From: Polyangium mundeleinium
GTDB taxonomy: Bacteria; Myxococcota_A; Polyangia; Polyangiales; Polyangiaceae
DNA: 64,000 nucleotides
Assembly (NCBI RefSeq): GCF_028369105.1
Contig: NZ_JAQNDO010000001.1
Location: 3,088,501 to 3,152,500, forward strand
Reading direction: 5' to 3'
Of the stretch, positions 1 to 8,508 are shown piece by piece; the first letter of the stretch is position 1, and every line of letters begins with the position of its first letter. The notes below the pieces were generated by a model. The model searched no databases, was not told the DNA's origin, and saw only the letters and a program-made list of their open reading frames with translations. A program made the position numbers and the translations under genes.

Positions 1-2082
1 CCGCGCTCGGCTCGGGCGATCACGGCCGGCGAGACGGTCTTCGCGGTGGGCCGCGTGCGCGGAGATCCACCGCGCTCGATCACGCTCCGGTACCGGGACG
101 CGCGTGGCGTGCACGAGGAGAAGAGGCCTGTCGTCGTGGAGCGTGCGCTCCGCGAGCAGGACGTGGCGCGGCGCTGGGCCGCGGCGCGCGTCGAGGAGAT
201 CGCGCTGAAGGGCAAGGGGCGGGAGGCCGCGACCGACGTCGCTCTGCGCGCCGGCCTGCTCACGCCGTGGACCGGCTTCGTGATCGGCGGCCCGCGCGTC
301 TACGCGCCGTCGCTCCTGCAGACGCGCATCCTCGACCTCTCGGCCGGACCCGAGTCCGGCTTCTCGGCGGCGTTTGCCACGCCGCGCGCGGCGGCCGGGA
401 CGCTCATGAACGTCCCGCAGGAGACCGAGTCGGCCGAGGACAAGGACGACGAGGCCGCCTACAAGGCCGCGGTGGCCGAGGCCGCAGCGAGGCTCCTCGA
501 CGAGGCGGGCCCCTCGGTCCGCGCGTGCCGCGACTCGCGCGCAGCACTCCGGCCCGAGCTCTCGGGCAAACTCGACGTGAACTTCTCGATCGACGGCGAG
601 GGCCGCGCCGAGAAGGTCCGCGTGAAGGGCGTCGCCGGCGCGGACGACGAAGCGCTCCACCGATGCGTCGAGGTCGTTGTGCGGGCGATGATCTTCCCCG
701 CGAGCGGGCTCAACGTGTCGATTGAGGTGACGCGCACGCTCGGCTTGCCGCCTCCGCGCGCGACGCTGCGGGGCCGCAAGTGCTCGCCAACCTCGTTCCT
801 GCCGATGCCGCTTCGTCGTGGCGTGTGGCGCGAGCGGCTCGAACGCAGCCAGGCTGACGTGGTGTACGTCGAGGCGAAGCAGTCGTGCGAGCTGCCCACG
901 TGGACCGATCGCCGCGCGCTCCTCGAGCTCATCCTCGTGAACGAGCCAAACGGACTCGCGCGTGTCGGCGTCGCGGGGCGGCTTGAGCTGCTCGGCGAGA
1001 GCGACGCGGCTGCGCTGCTCCGGCGCGAGGCGATCCGCCGCGCGCAGAGCCCCGAGGAGCTCTACGCGATCAAGCGCGAGCTCGTCGGCAGCGAGCGGTA
1101 CCCCGTGGGCACGTTCCGCAAGCAGTACCGCGCGGCGGATGGGGACAAGGGGCGGCTCGCGGTCGTGCGTCGCTTCCTCGGCATCGCGCCGCACGACGCG
1201 CGGCTCCGGCGCCGGCTCTTCGCGCTGCTCGAAGCGCTCGACATGAAGGCCGAGCTCTCCGAGGAGATCCGCCGCGCCCGTCGTGATCCGTTCGCCGACG
1301 CGGGCTTGCTTGCAGACGCGGCGTCGGCGCTCCTGCGCATCGGCGACGAGGCGGAGGCGCGCCGAACGTTCGGCGAGCTCTCCGAGCGCGCGCCGCGGGA
1401 CCCCTGGGCGCGCGCCTTCCTCGGGGATCGTCTTCGCAACGAAGGCTTCTTCGACGACGCTTCGCTCGCGTACGCGGTGCTCGAAGAGCTCGTCCCCGAG
1501 GAGCCTGCGGCCGTGATCCGTCTCGCGCTCGCGCATGCGGGCGCGGGCCGGCTCGACATCGCGCACCGCATGCTCGCGCGGGTCGCGCAGACGGGTGGTC
1601 GCGCGGGGGACGAGACGCTCGGCCGGCTCGCGGGCTACCTCGCGCACGTCCTGCTCGCCGAGGGGCGCGGACGGCAAGGGCTCTCGGAGTCGGACACGGA
1701 TCGCCTCGCGCGCGCCTCGCTGGAGCTCCCGTATCCGAACGCCGCGGTCGTCGCGCTCGTCCGCGCGCCTGCGGGCGCGCTCGCCCTCGACGTAAAGCTC
1801 CTGCGCGACAAGACCGAGGACCCCCTCGGCCCCGACGTCGCCGCGGCGGGCGTGGGCCTCTACGCGCTCCGCTTCGGCCTCGCGGAGAAGTCGCCGATCT
1901 CCCTCCGCCTCGCGCGCCCCGAGGAGCTCGCGCCCGCGCGCGCGACGAAGGTCCGCGTCGACGCGCTCGTGCCCGACGGCGAGGGCAAACCGCCGAAGCT
2001 CGTCTCGATCGACGTCGAGCTCCCGCCGACCGGCAAACCCGTGACGCTCCGCTGGATGGGCAGCGCGTTCACGCCGGGTTGA
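1..2082 (+). CDS. VIT/vWA-type protein, C-terminal part, with AgmX-like and TPR-like regions (partial at left edge)
   Basis: The reading frame is open to the first base, so the gene starts outside the window; 693 residues are visible. The first ~100 residues (beta-rich segment, then a helix ending in LTPWTGFVIGG) match the segment that follows the von Willebrand A domain in VIT/vWA proteins, where a GL(L/V)TPYTSFV motif is typical. Residues ~160-240 (CRDSRAALRPELSGKLDVNFSIDGEG... written here only in part) resemble the AgmX/TonB C-terminal fold of myxobacteria, with paired Cys and a G-K-L-x-V-x-F-x-I core. The rest is alpha-helical and TPR-like, ending in a beta-rich tail. Role unknown; family members are usually envelope proteins involved in complex assembly or proteolysis control. 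A GTG at 46 could be mistaken for the start, but the homology to the vWA-flanking region argues for the longer product. A strong hairpin follows the stop. Confidence 0.75.
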   Translation, partial: PRSARAITAGETVFAVGRVRGDPPRSITLRYRDARGVHEEKRPVVVERALREQDVARRWAAARVEEIALKGKGREAATDVALRAGLLTPWTGFVIGGPRVYAPSLLQTRILDLSAGPESGFSAAFATPRAAAGTLMNVPQETESAEDKDDEAAYKAAVAEAAARLLDEAGPSVRACRDSRAALRPELSGKLDVNFSIDGEGRAEKVRVKGVAGADDEALHRCVEVVVRAMIFPASGLNVSIEVTRTLGLPPPRATLRGRKCSPTSFLPMPLRRGVWRERLERSQADVVYVEAKQSCELPTWTDRRALLELILVNEPNGLARVGVAGRLELLGESDAAALLRREAIRRAQSPEELYAIKRELVGSERYPVGTFRKQYRAADGDKGRLAVVRRFLGIAPHDARLRRRLFALLEALDMKAELSEEIRRARRDPFADAGLLADAASALLRIGDEAEARRTFGELSERAPRDPWARAFLGDRLRNEGFFDDASLAYAVLEELVPEEPAAVIRLALAHAGAGRLDIAHRMLARVAQTGGRAGDETLGRLAGYLAHVLLAEGRGRQGLSESDTDRLARASLELPYPNAAVVALVRAPAGALALDVKLLRDKTEDPLGPDVAAAGVGLYALRFGLAEKSPISLRLARPEELAPARATKVRVDALVPDGEGKPPKLVSIDVELPPTGKPVTLRWMGSAFTPG

Positions 2083-2085
2083 CGC

Positions 2086-2125
2086 GAGCGGCGGCGTCCT
2101 CCGGGATGCCGCCGCTCGTTCTTTT
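2086..2125 (+). terminator. Rho-independent terminator after the vWA-type gene
   Basis: A 10-bp GC stem (GAGCGGCGGC at 2086-2095 with GCCGCCGCTC at 2108-2117) is followed by GTTCTTTT. It starts 3 nt past the stop codon and separates this gene from the convergent sirtuin gene. Confidence 0.75.
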
Positions 2126-2166
2126 GAGCTCCCAACAATCGCGCCATCGAATGCGCGCCGCGCAGG

Positions 2167-3027
2167 TCAGCCCTTCGCGTGGGGCTTGATGCGCGCCTGG
2201 ATCTCGGTCAGCGCCGCGCGGGCCCCGAGGGGCAGGCCCACGTGCCCTGCGGGGACCTCGGGCTCGCGGACGTTGATCCGCACGAGCAGGCCGCCGAGGC
2301 TCGTGGCGATTCGCTCGCTGAAATGACGAACCGTGGGGATGGCCGTGCCAGCGCCGCATTCGATCACGACCACGCGGCCGCGCGCCTCGCCCCGGCTCGA
2401 CACGAGCCACGCCCCGAGCCTTTCATCCTGCGCGTCGGTGCGGCTCGCGTCCCAGCCTCCGTCGCCGAACATGAGCACGTTGGGCCGGGCCATCGCCCCG
2501 CAACGCGGGCAGGTCGGCAGCGGCTCCTTGGCGCGAAACGACGTTGGGTCCACCTCGACCGTGTACGGATCGGCGGGGAAGACTCCGACGCCGCAGGCGC
2601 GTGTGCATTGCATGAAATCGATGGCGCCGTGGCACTCGACGATGCGCTCGGGATCGAAGCCCGCGCGCTGGAACTGGCCGTCGACGTTCGAGGTGAAAAC
2701 GAAGCAGCCGTCGTCCATCCTGCGGGCGAGCCGCGCGAGCACCCCGAAGCCGTCATGCGGCCGCGTCTTGCGGTAGAGCTCGAGGCGGTGACCATAAAAA
2801 CCCCAGGCGAGGGAGGGATCCTTCGCGAACCAGCGCGGATTCGCGAGGGACGAGAAGCCGAGGCCGAGGTCCTTGTACGGCGGGTATGCCCGCCAGAATC
2901 CCTCGTCGCCGCGGAAATCCGGCAGACCCGAGTCGACGCCCATGCCCGCGCCTGCCGTGATGACGAGCGCGCGCGCAGTTTCGAGGGCACGAGCGGCTTG
3001 CTCGAAGAGGGAATCATGCGGGGTCAT
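2167..3027 (-). CDS. Sir2-family NAD-dependent protein deacylase (sirtuin)
   Basis: 286 aa, a usual length for a bacterial sirtuin. The NAD-binding motif GAGMGVDSGLPDFRG lies near residue 25, followed by TSNVDGQF (the family normally has TQNVDGL) and the catalytic-histidine motif ECHG. Two Cys pairs for structural zinc are visible (CTRAC and CPRC). It removes acyl groups from lysines using NAD+, acting in the cytoplasm. I chose the ATG at 3027 because AACGAGGAG stands 5-6 nt upstream and the family N-terminus fits; a longer reading to 3129 has no such support. The Gln-to-Ser change in TQN and the N-terminal GMGVDSGLPDF variant place it in a less studied sirtuin branch, so substrate (acetyl, succinyl, other) cannot be told. 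Monocistronic by position. Confidence 0.9.
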   Translation of the reverse strand: MTPHDSLFEQAARALETARALVITAGAGMGVDSGLPDFRGDEGFWRAYPPYKDLGLGFSSLANPRWFAKDPSLAWGFYGHRLELYRKTRPHDGFGVLARLARRMDDGCFVFTSNVDGQFQRAGFDPERIVECHGAIDFMQCTRACGVGVFPADPYTVEVDPTSFRAKEPLPTCPRCGAMARPNVLMFGDGGWDASRTDAQDERLGAWLVSSRGEARGRVVVIECGAGTAIPTVRHFSERIATSLGGLLVRINVREPEVPAGHVGLPLGARAALTEIQARIKPHAKG

Positions 3028-3182
3028 GGGAGCTCCTCGTTCGCCCCCCGTTCGCGAAGGGGCGCTCGTCATCGAATCATCGGCTGGCGCGGAGGCGGCG
3101 AAAAAACGCCTGCCCCTTCCTCGACGCACAGCAGGGGCGAAGACGAAGGGGCAGGGGAGCGCGGCGGGGGTTCCCGGCGCTG

Positions 3183-3836
3183 TCAGGGCGTGACCGGCGT
3201 GCAGGTGCCCGTGGTCGGGTCGTTATCGTTCGCCGTGCACTTGAACTGGGGCATTGCCGGGCAAGGAATCGGGGGGCAAGCCGCCTCGCAGCCGGCGTTC
3301 TCGTATTTCGCGAGCGCCTCCTTGTAAGCAACGACCTCGGGCAGATCCAGGGCGACCACGCTGATCTCGCAGCAGGGGCCCTTGGTGATCTCCTGGCACT
3401 GCGGGATTTCGGGCTGCAGCGGGTAACACTTCGTCGCTTCGACGATCTTGAGGTCGACGTCGGCCTTGAGCGGCTCGCAAACGGCCGCATTTCCGCCGCT
3501 TCCGCCCGAGCCGCCCGCGCCTGCGCCGCCGGAGCCATTGCCACCCGCGCCGCCGGAGCCATTGCCACCCGCGCCACCGGAGCCATTTCCGGCGCCCGCG
3601 CCGCCCGCGCCATTGCCGCCTTGCCCGCTGCCGCCTTGTGCGGAGCCGTTGCCCGCGCCGCCGGCGCCGTCACCGCCGTCACCGCCGTTGCCTCCGCCGC
3701 CGCCCGTCCCAGGGGGACAGACCTGGCCGGCCGGGCAGCCAGTCGCGCCGCCGGTGGGTTCGACCTGCTGATCCCCCGGGCATCCAGCCAAAAACAACGC
3801 TGCACCCGCCACCTGCGCCAGCAAGACGAAACGCAT
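3183..3836 (-). CDS. Gly/Asn/Ser-rich lipoprotein with Cys-rich C-terminal domain
   Basis: 217 aa. The start MRFVLLAQVAGAALFLAGC is a clear lipoprotein signal peptide with lipobox LAGC, so it is exported and lipid-anchored. GAGGAGGGG stands 3 nt before the ATG, which decides this start over an upstream one. Residues ~45-115 are almost only Gly, Ala, Asn and Ser, made of GGNGSGGA-type units. The last ~95 residues hold at least ten Cys (motifs KCYPL, PCCE, CEAACPPIPCP, FKCTAN) and probably form a disulfide-rich domain. Proteins of this build are common on myxobacterial surfaces; no biochemical role is known. It lies 155 nt upstream of the sirtuin gene on the same strand. Confidence 0.8.
   Translation of the reverse strand: MRFVLLAQVAGAALFLAGCPGDQQVEPTGGATGCPAGQVCPPGTGGGGGNGGDGGDGAGGAGNGSAQGGSGQGGNGAGGAGAGNGSGGAGGNGSGGAGGNGSGGAGAGGSGGSGGNAAVCEPLKADVDLKIVEATKCYPLQPEIPQCQEITKGPCCEISVVALDLPEVVAYKEALAKYENAGCEAACPPIPCPAMPQFKCTANDNDPTTGTCTPVTP
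3528..3600. repeat. 24-bp coding tandem repeat in the lipoprotein gene
   Basis: About three copies of a 24-bp unit, read on the plus strand as GCGCCGCCGGAGCCATTG followed by CCACCC. They encode the GGNGSGGA octads. The near-identity of copies at the DNA level suggests recent slippage and possible length variation between strains. Confidence 0.7.
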
Positions 3837-3988
3837 GACCCCTCCTCGAATAGAGAAAGCTTCTCCAAGATCCAACATTGGACGTAACATGGAAATTTTA
3901 TAGCTTCGAGCTCAGCCTTCGTCCACCGAGCGCGCCGCATTTCGGCGCGCGTCTGCACGCGCGGTCGCAGATCCCTACGGGCCGCCCC

Positions 3989-4219
3989 TCAGAGCTCGTT
4001 TGGGCGCATGTTCAACGTCGCGCATGCTGCGGCGGTGTTCTCGGGGTCGACGTTCCAGTAGGGAGCGCCGAATTTGCCGTCGATGCACAACCTACGGAAA
4101 CGGCTGTCCAGTGGCTCGATCTGGAACGTGGGGACCTCCATGTCGATGAAGCCGCGGCCTTGGAGCGTCGTTCCCGGAAGATTGGGCTCCGCTGCGTTGC
4201 AAGCGACGCCCAATCTCAC
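3989..4219 (-). pseudogene. Short reading frame or 3' remnant of a lost gene (unknown)
   Basis: A stretch on the minus strand downstream of the reductase gene reads as plausible protein (…GRGFIDMEVPTFQIEPLDS… to …WNVDPENTAAACATLNMRPNEL). Third codon positions are mostly G or C, as in true genes here. The only start-like codon is a GTG at 4219 with no clear ribosome site, and the frame is open upstream into the reductase gene out of frame. It is either a 76-aa unknown protein or the 3' end of a decayed larger gene. I do not recognise the sequence. It has two Cys and many aromatic and acidic residues, as in secreted domains. Confidence 0.35.
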
Positions 4220-4299
4220 GTCGTCCGGGATTTTTTCCGCGCGGGCCTCCCTCGTTCGAGTCGAGTGCGTATCGCTTGCCCCTCGGGGAAAGGGATCGC

Positions 4300-5034
4300 T
4301 CAGTCGTACCGCTCGGTGTGCACGTGCTTGCGGTCGACGCCGAGCTCGTGACGACAGAGCTCGCGCACGGTCTTCACCATGCGCTCGAGGCCGCAGACGT
4401 AGACGTGCGGCGCGGCGGACGCGCTCGCTGCTTCGATTTCGCGCAGCAGGGCAGGGACGTGCGTCTGGACATACCCGCTCTTGCCCGCCCAGGACTCCCC
4501 CGGGCGCGAGAGCGTGATCGTGTACCGCACGTGCGGGTGCGCGCGGGTGAAGGCCTCCATCTCGGCGCGGTAGAGGATGTCCTCCTCGAAACGCGCGCCG
4601 AAGAGCAGCCAGAGCGGCGCCTTCGAACCCGACGCGAGCGCGGCCTGCATCATCGCGCGGAGCGGTGTCACGCCCGTCCCAGTGCCGACGAAGAGCGAGG
4701 GGCTCGGGTCGTCCGGCGCGCGCGTGAACAGGCCGTGCGGGCCGATCGCCGAGAGGACGGAGCCCTCGCCGAGATCGTGCAAATACGTCGAGCCCGGGCC
4801 GCAGGGGACACGCGTGACGGCGATCTCGAAGCGGCTCGAGCCGTCGGGCGCCGACGCGATCGAATACGCGCGGCGACACGCTCCCTCGGGGAGCGGCAAC
4901 GCGAGGTTGATCCATTGTCCCGGGTCGTGATCGAGAGGCCGATCGTCGACCCGTTCGAACACGAGCTGCCGCACCATCGGCGCGATCATCGTCGCCGACG
5001 CGAGCCGCACCTCGAACGTCTCGGGTTTTTTCAT
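4300..5034 (-). CDS. Ferredoxin-NADP reductase-like FAD/NAD(P)H oxidoreductase
   Basis: 244 aa, the usual length of bacterial Fpr-type reductases. The N-terminal beta-barrel carries RAYSIAS (FAD binding, family RxYS) near residue 54, and the NAD(P) domain has GTGTGVTPLRA near residue 118. A VYVCGLERMVKTV segment matches the C-G-x-x-x-M nucleotide-binding turn. The C-terminus ERYD matches the end seen in this family. It should pass electrons between NADPH and a ferredoxin or flavodoxin in the cytoplasm. No iron-sulfur domain is fused. It starts 36 nt after the TPR gene of the subtilase operon and may be read through from it, though a palindrome in the gap could mark its own control. Confidence 0.88.
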   Translation of the reverse strand: MKKPETFEVRLASATMIAPMVRQLVFERVDDRPLDHDPGQWINLALPLPEGACRRAYSIASAPDGSSRFEIAVTRVPCGPGSTYLHDLGEGSVLSAIGPHGLFTRAPDDPSPSLFVGTGTGVTPLRAMMQAALASGSKAPLWLLFGARFEEDILYRAEMEAFTRAHPHVRYTITLSRPGESWAGKSGYVQTHVPALLREIEAASASAAPHVYVCGLERMVKTVRELCRHELGVDRKHVHTERYD

Positions 5035-5060
5035 CCGGCGACGCGGAACATAGGGGGAGG

Positions 5061-5073
5061 TGACGTTACGTCA
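5061..5073. promoter_or_regulatory. 13-bp palindrome upstream of the reductase gene
   Basis: TGACGTTACGTCA is a perfect inverted repeat (TGACG/CGTCA, 3-nt centre). It overlaps the stop of the TPR gene and lies 27 nt before the reductase start, a fitting place for an operator. The binding protein is unknown; chance is not excluded. Confidence 0.3.
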
Positions 5074-6813
5074 AGCGGGCCCATCCGTGGGATCCCTGCG
5101 CACCGTGAAGCCCGCCGTCACCGCGCGCCCCTCGGCTTCGGAATCCCACGCGATGCTCGCGCCGACCTCGAGCGTCCCCGGCGTCAAGGAGAGCGCCGCG
5201 GCCACGATCGGTCCGAGATCCAGTGCCTCGACGAGAGGCCCGACCTCGCCCGCGAGCGGCGCCGAGAGCACACGCGCCTCCGCGACGCGGGAGAGCCTCG
5301 CCCGCGCATCACCGCCGAGCGCGACCTTCAGCGAGGCGAGATCATGGCCTACCTCGACGATCGGCGTGCTCGCGAGCCAGGCCCACACGACGATCCCGGG
5401 CATGTCTGCGATCGCGGCCGCCGCGCTGCGCTCGGAGGGCAACGAGGGCCGCCCCGTGCCCGCGCTCGGGCTCGCCACGGCCGCCACGAGGAGGCCCGGG
5501 GGCGCGAGGCAAAACGAGGAGAGGCGGGCGAGGTTGCGTTGCGCGGTGGTCTTCGCCTCGGCCAGGCGTGCGAGCTCGTCGGGCGCGGCGTGGAGGAGCT
5601 CCACCTCCTGGGCCACGGAGAGGTGCGGCAACCCCTGCGACGCGGCCGCGATGGCCTTTTCGGAGGCGCGCGCGCCTCCCGTGGAGAACGTCCGATCGTC
5701 CCGCAAGACCTCGGCGACGCGGCCAGCGAGGCCGAGCGCGGCGAGCTGCGAAGCAGGGCCGAAGAAGCTCGCGTGCGCCCGCGGCTCGGGTGCGGAGGCG
5801 CTCGCGCGGGCCTCGATCCTCACGCGATCCCAGCTCGTGAGCGCGGCGCCGAGCGGGTTCCCCACCTCGCCGAAGAGCGTCGCTGCGGCTTCGAGATCTT
5901 CGCGCGCGTTCGTATCGCCGAGGTCCATCCGGGCCCGGCCGATCGCGCGCGTGGCGTAGGCGATCCACAGGCGGAGCGGCGGGCGCGCGGCTGCGGCGAT
6001 CTCGCGGGCGCGGGTCGCGAGGGCGAGGGCGTCGTCGGGGCGGCCGCGCGCGCTCGCCACGTCGGCGAGGAAGTTCAGGGCGCGGGCCCGGCCGAAGACG
6101 TCGCCGACCCGCGAGCAGAGCCACTCCTGCCGCTGCAGGAAATGCCGCGCGCGTTCGAGGTTGCCGAGCGCGAGCGCGGCCGAGCCGAGCTGCCCGAAGG
6201 AGATCGCCTCGCCGATCACGTCGTCGTGCTGGTGGTGCAGCTCGGCCGCGTGCTCGAGCAGCTCTCGCGCCGCGCCGTGCGCGCCCATGACCACGTAGAG
6301 CGTCCCGAGCGAGTTCAGGATCTTCGCGCGTTCGTCGAGGAACGGCTGCGATCGTTCGAGCGCCCAGAGCAGGCTGCGTTGCGTCGCCGCCGCGTCGCCG
6401 AGCAGCCGCTCCGCCGTGCCGCGGTAGTGCGTCGCGACGACCTCGACGAGCGCGTCGCCGTCCGCTTCTCGCGTGAGGGCTTCGAGCATCGCGATCGACT
6501 CGCGGTACACCGCGCGCGGGCCGCGCCGAACCGCTGCCAGGATCGCCTCGCACCGCGCGATCTTGCTGGCGCGCGTCTCGCCGAGATCCGCGAACGCCGC
6601 GGCCGCCGCGGACAGGCTCTCCCGCGCCACGTCGAGCGAGCCTTCCCGCTGGCCGAGTGCGCCCTTCGCGAAGAGGCGCGCGGCGGCGCGCAAGGGATCG
6701 AGGCCTTGGGTTTCGAGGCGCGCCATCTCGGCGTGCGCCTCCTCCGCGGGCGCGCTCTTCAGGAGCCGCGCGATCGAAGAGACCTCGTGCAGGGGGTCCA
6801 AGGGACGGATCAT
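5071..6813 (-). CDS. TPR-repeat protein of the GAF-subtilase-TPR operon
   Basis: 580 aa, cytoplasmic by lack of signal or membrane segments. Residues ~20-330 are helix-turn-helix repeats of tetratricopeptide type (for example ALERSQPFLDERAKILNSLG, then LGSAALALGNLERARHFLQR). The last ~210 residues form a separate alpha/beta region with no family I recognise. The ATG at 6813 overlaps the subtilase stop by 4 nt (ATGA), so the two are translationally coupled. TPR arrays of this kind commonly bind partner proteins, so it may be a substrate or partner receptor for the neighbouring protease; that is inference from position. Longer in-frame starts upstream overlap the subtilase gene and are rejected. 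Confidence 0.8.
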   Translation of the reverse strand: MIRPLDPLHEVSSIARLLKSAPAEEAHAEMARLETQGLDPLRAAARLFAKGALGQREGSLDVARESLSAAAAAFADLGETRASKIARCEAILAAVRRGPRAVYRESIAMLEALTREADGDALVEVVATHYRGTAERLLGDAAATQRSLLWALERSQPFLDERAKILNSLGTLYVVMGAHGAARELLEHAAELHHQHDDVIGEAISFGQLGSAALALGNLERARHFLQRQEWLCSRVGDVFGRARALNFLADVASARGRPDDALALATRAREIAAAARPPLRLWIAYATRAIGRARMDLGDTNAREDLEAAATLFGEVGNPLGAALTSWDRVRIEARASASAPEPRAHASFFGPASQLAALGLAGRVAEVLRDDRTFSTGGARASEKAIAAASQGLPHLSVAQEVELLHAAPDELARLAEAKTTAQRNLARLSSFCLAPPGLLVAAVASPSAGTGRPSLPSERSAAAAIADMPGIVVWAWLASTPIVEVGHDLASLKVALGGDARARLSRVAEARVLSAPLAGEVGPLVEALDLGPIVAAALSLTPGTLEVGASIAWDSEAEGRAVTAGFTVRRDPTDGPA

Positions 6814-7643
6814 GATGAGAGCGTGCCTCCGTGATCGATCTGCGCGGGGGGCAACGAGACACGCGGAAGGCCTGCTTCGCGTTCGAGCCGCCGGGCCGCG
6901 AGCGCGTGCAGCGCGGCCTTGATGTCCTGGATCGAGAGATCGGAACGGTCGCGCCGGAGGCGCGCGACGTGCGCCGCCACGTGGGGCGCGGCGAACGAGG
7001 TGCCCGTCCATCTCCGTTCGCCGCCGCCGAGCGCGGGCGCGAGCACGTCGTTGCCCGGCGCGAGGATCTCCCAGTCGACCGTGATCTCGGTCCGCAAGAA
7101 CTCCGGATCGTCGGACGACGCGCGTCCCACGCCGATCAGGGATTTGAAGCGGCCCGGGTAGGTCCGGAACGCCGACGCGTTTGGCCCCGACGCCACGAGC
7201 ACCACGCCGGCCGTGTACGCGATGTCCGCGATCTCGTAGAGCTCGACGATCGATTTGTAGTCGGTCGGCCGGAGCGGCGCGCCCTTGGGCACGTCGATGC
7301 CGAGGCTCAGGTTCACCACGTCGAATCCCTCGCGCACGCAGAAGCGCGCTGCCGCGAGCAGCCCGTCGCGCGAACATCGGCCCTCGGGCGAGAGCACGCA
7401 GACGCTCGTGATCTCCGCGAACGGCGCGAGCCTGTGGATGATGCCCGCGCACGCCGTCCCGTGGCCTGAACGATCGACAGGTTCGTCGGGACCGACCGCG
7501 TATCCTTCGCCCTTCCGCTCGATGCGCAGCGAGCGGAGCGCTGCATTCACGAGCCACGGGTGCGACGTGTCCACGCCCGAGTCCACGAGGGCGACACGCA
7601 CGCGGCGTGCCTCGTTCGTCGCCTTTGCGGTCGTCTCCGTCAT
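6810..7643 (-). CDS. Minimal cytoplasmic subtilisin-like serine protease (S8)
   Basis: 277 aa, with no signal peptide and no prodomain. The catalytic Asp (LVDSGVD, D21) comes almost at once, His61 lies in RSGHGTACAG, Ser216 in WTGTSFAAPHVA, and the oxyanion Asn in VASGPNAS. The full triad is intact, so it should be an active endopeptidase or peptide-maturing enzyme. Secreted subtilases carry a signal and an I9 propeptide; their absence implies work inside the cell or on a dedicated substrate. It overlaps both neighbours by 4 nt (ATGA at 7643 and 6813). Family precedents for signal-less subtilases include peptide-maturation proteases of RiPP clusters and partner-controlled proteases; no precursor peptide gene is visible next to it. 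Confidence 0.9.
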   Translation of the reverse strand: MTETTAKATNEARRVRVALVDSGVDTSHPWLVNAALRSLRIERKGEGYAVGPDEPVDRSGHGTACAGIIHRLAPFAEITSVCVLSPEGRCSRDGLLAAARFCVREGFDVVNLSLGIDVPKGAPLRPTDYKSIVELYEIADIAYTAGVVLVASGPNASAFRTYPGRFKSLIGVGRASSDDPEFLRTEITVDWEILAPGNDVLAPALGGGERRWTGTSFAAPHVAAHVARLRRDRSDLSIQDIKAALHALAARRLEREAGLPRVSLPPAQIDHGGTLSS

Positions 7644-8452
7644 GGCGTTCCGTCGTAGGACGCAACGCCGCCCATCGAGGCCGCGTAGGCGTCGATGCGG
7701 CCGAGCACTTCGGCGCAGAGCATGGCCTCGGCCGGCCCGCGATCGCAGAGCTTGCCCACGGCGAGCGCGAGCTGGAGCCGCTCCTTGTACGTCGGCCCGA
7801 GCCGCAGCGCGTGGATGTATTGCGCGAGCGACTCACGCAGCGACGTGGGCGCGTCCGCGCCGAGCAGGTCCGGCAGCGCGCGCGCGAAGAGCGAGAAGAT
7901 CATCTGCTCGGTGCGGAACGACTCGACCGTCAACGCGAGCACCTCGGCGAGGCGCTCGGCCATCTCCAGGTGGTGATCGCCGAGCGGCGTGTCCGCCGCG
8001 AAGAGCGCGGCGCCGCCGATCGTGGACTCGCCGATGCGGATCGGGACGAAGATACCCGCTGTGGGTTTCGTCGCGAGCGCGGGGCGCAAGGCGGCGATCA
8101 TCGGGTCGTCCGGGCCGAGCTCCGCTGCGTGCGCGCCGCCGCCGCCGAGCAGGTAGGCGAAGGGCGTCCCGCTCGGGAGAAACTCCAGCGTGGCGCGGCG
8201 ATAGCCTTGTGTATCGGCCACGACGGGGACGCTGAGCCGGCCGAGCGTCTCCACTTCGAGCGCGACGAGCGCCTCGGCGCAGGGGAGCGCGAGGCACGCG
8301 AAACGCAGGTGCTCGCCGAGCCCGCGCATGCGCACCTCCGATTGACCCACGAGGGCGGCGGACTCCAGCGTGGCGAGCAGATCTCGCAGCCGGCTCGAGA
8401 AGCCGAGCAACGAGGCTCGGGCGACGTCGGCGGCGGGCGCGGGAAGCGTCAT
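7640..8452 (-). CDS. GAF-domain-like protein, first gene of the subtilase operon
   Basis: 270 aa. Residues ~40-190 have the alternating strand and helix pattern of a GAF domain (GIFVPIRIGESTIGGAALFAAD is a typical GAF core segment), followed by a helical region of ~80 residues. GAF domains bind small ligands or cyclic nucleotides, or dimerise. There is no output domain, so the protein likely signals through partners, here the coupled protease and TPR protein. I prefer the ATG at 8452 over the one at 8461 because TAGGA lies 8 nt before it, whereas it touches the earlier ATG. The gene is divergent from the DUF4388-DnaJ gene with ~56 nt between the starts. Confidence 0.7.
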   Translation of the reverse strand: MTLPAPAADVARASLLGFSSRLRDLLATLESAALVGQSEVRMRGLGEHLRFACLALPCAEALVALEVETLGRLSVPVVADTQGYRRATLEFLPSGTPFAYLLGGGGAHAAELGPDDPMIAALRPALATKPTAGIFVPIRIGESTIGGAALFAADTPLGDHHLEMAERLAEVLALTVESFRTEQMIFSLFARALPDLLGADAPTSLRESLAQYIHALRLGPTYKERLQLALAVGKLCDRGPAEAMLCAEVLGRIDAYAASMGGVASYDGTP

Positions 8453-8508
8453 GGCCCGCATCCTACAAAAACTTGGCCACGATCGGAGGCTTTGGGTAAC
8501 CGACGCCC

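Noticed and set aside
4276..6834. 852-residue plus-strand frame over the reductase and TPR genes
   Set aside because: It is a shadow of the minus-strand genes, with Arg- and Glu-rich composition and no motif.
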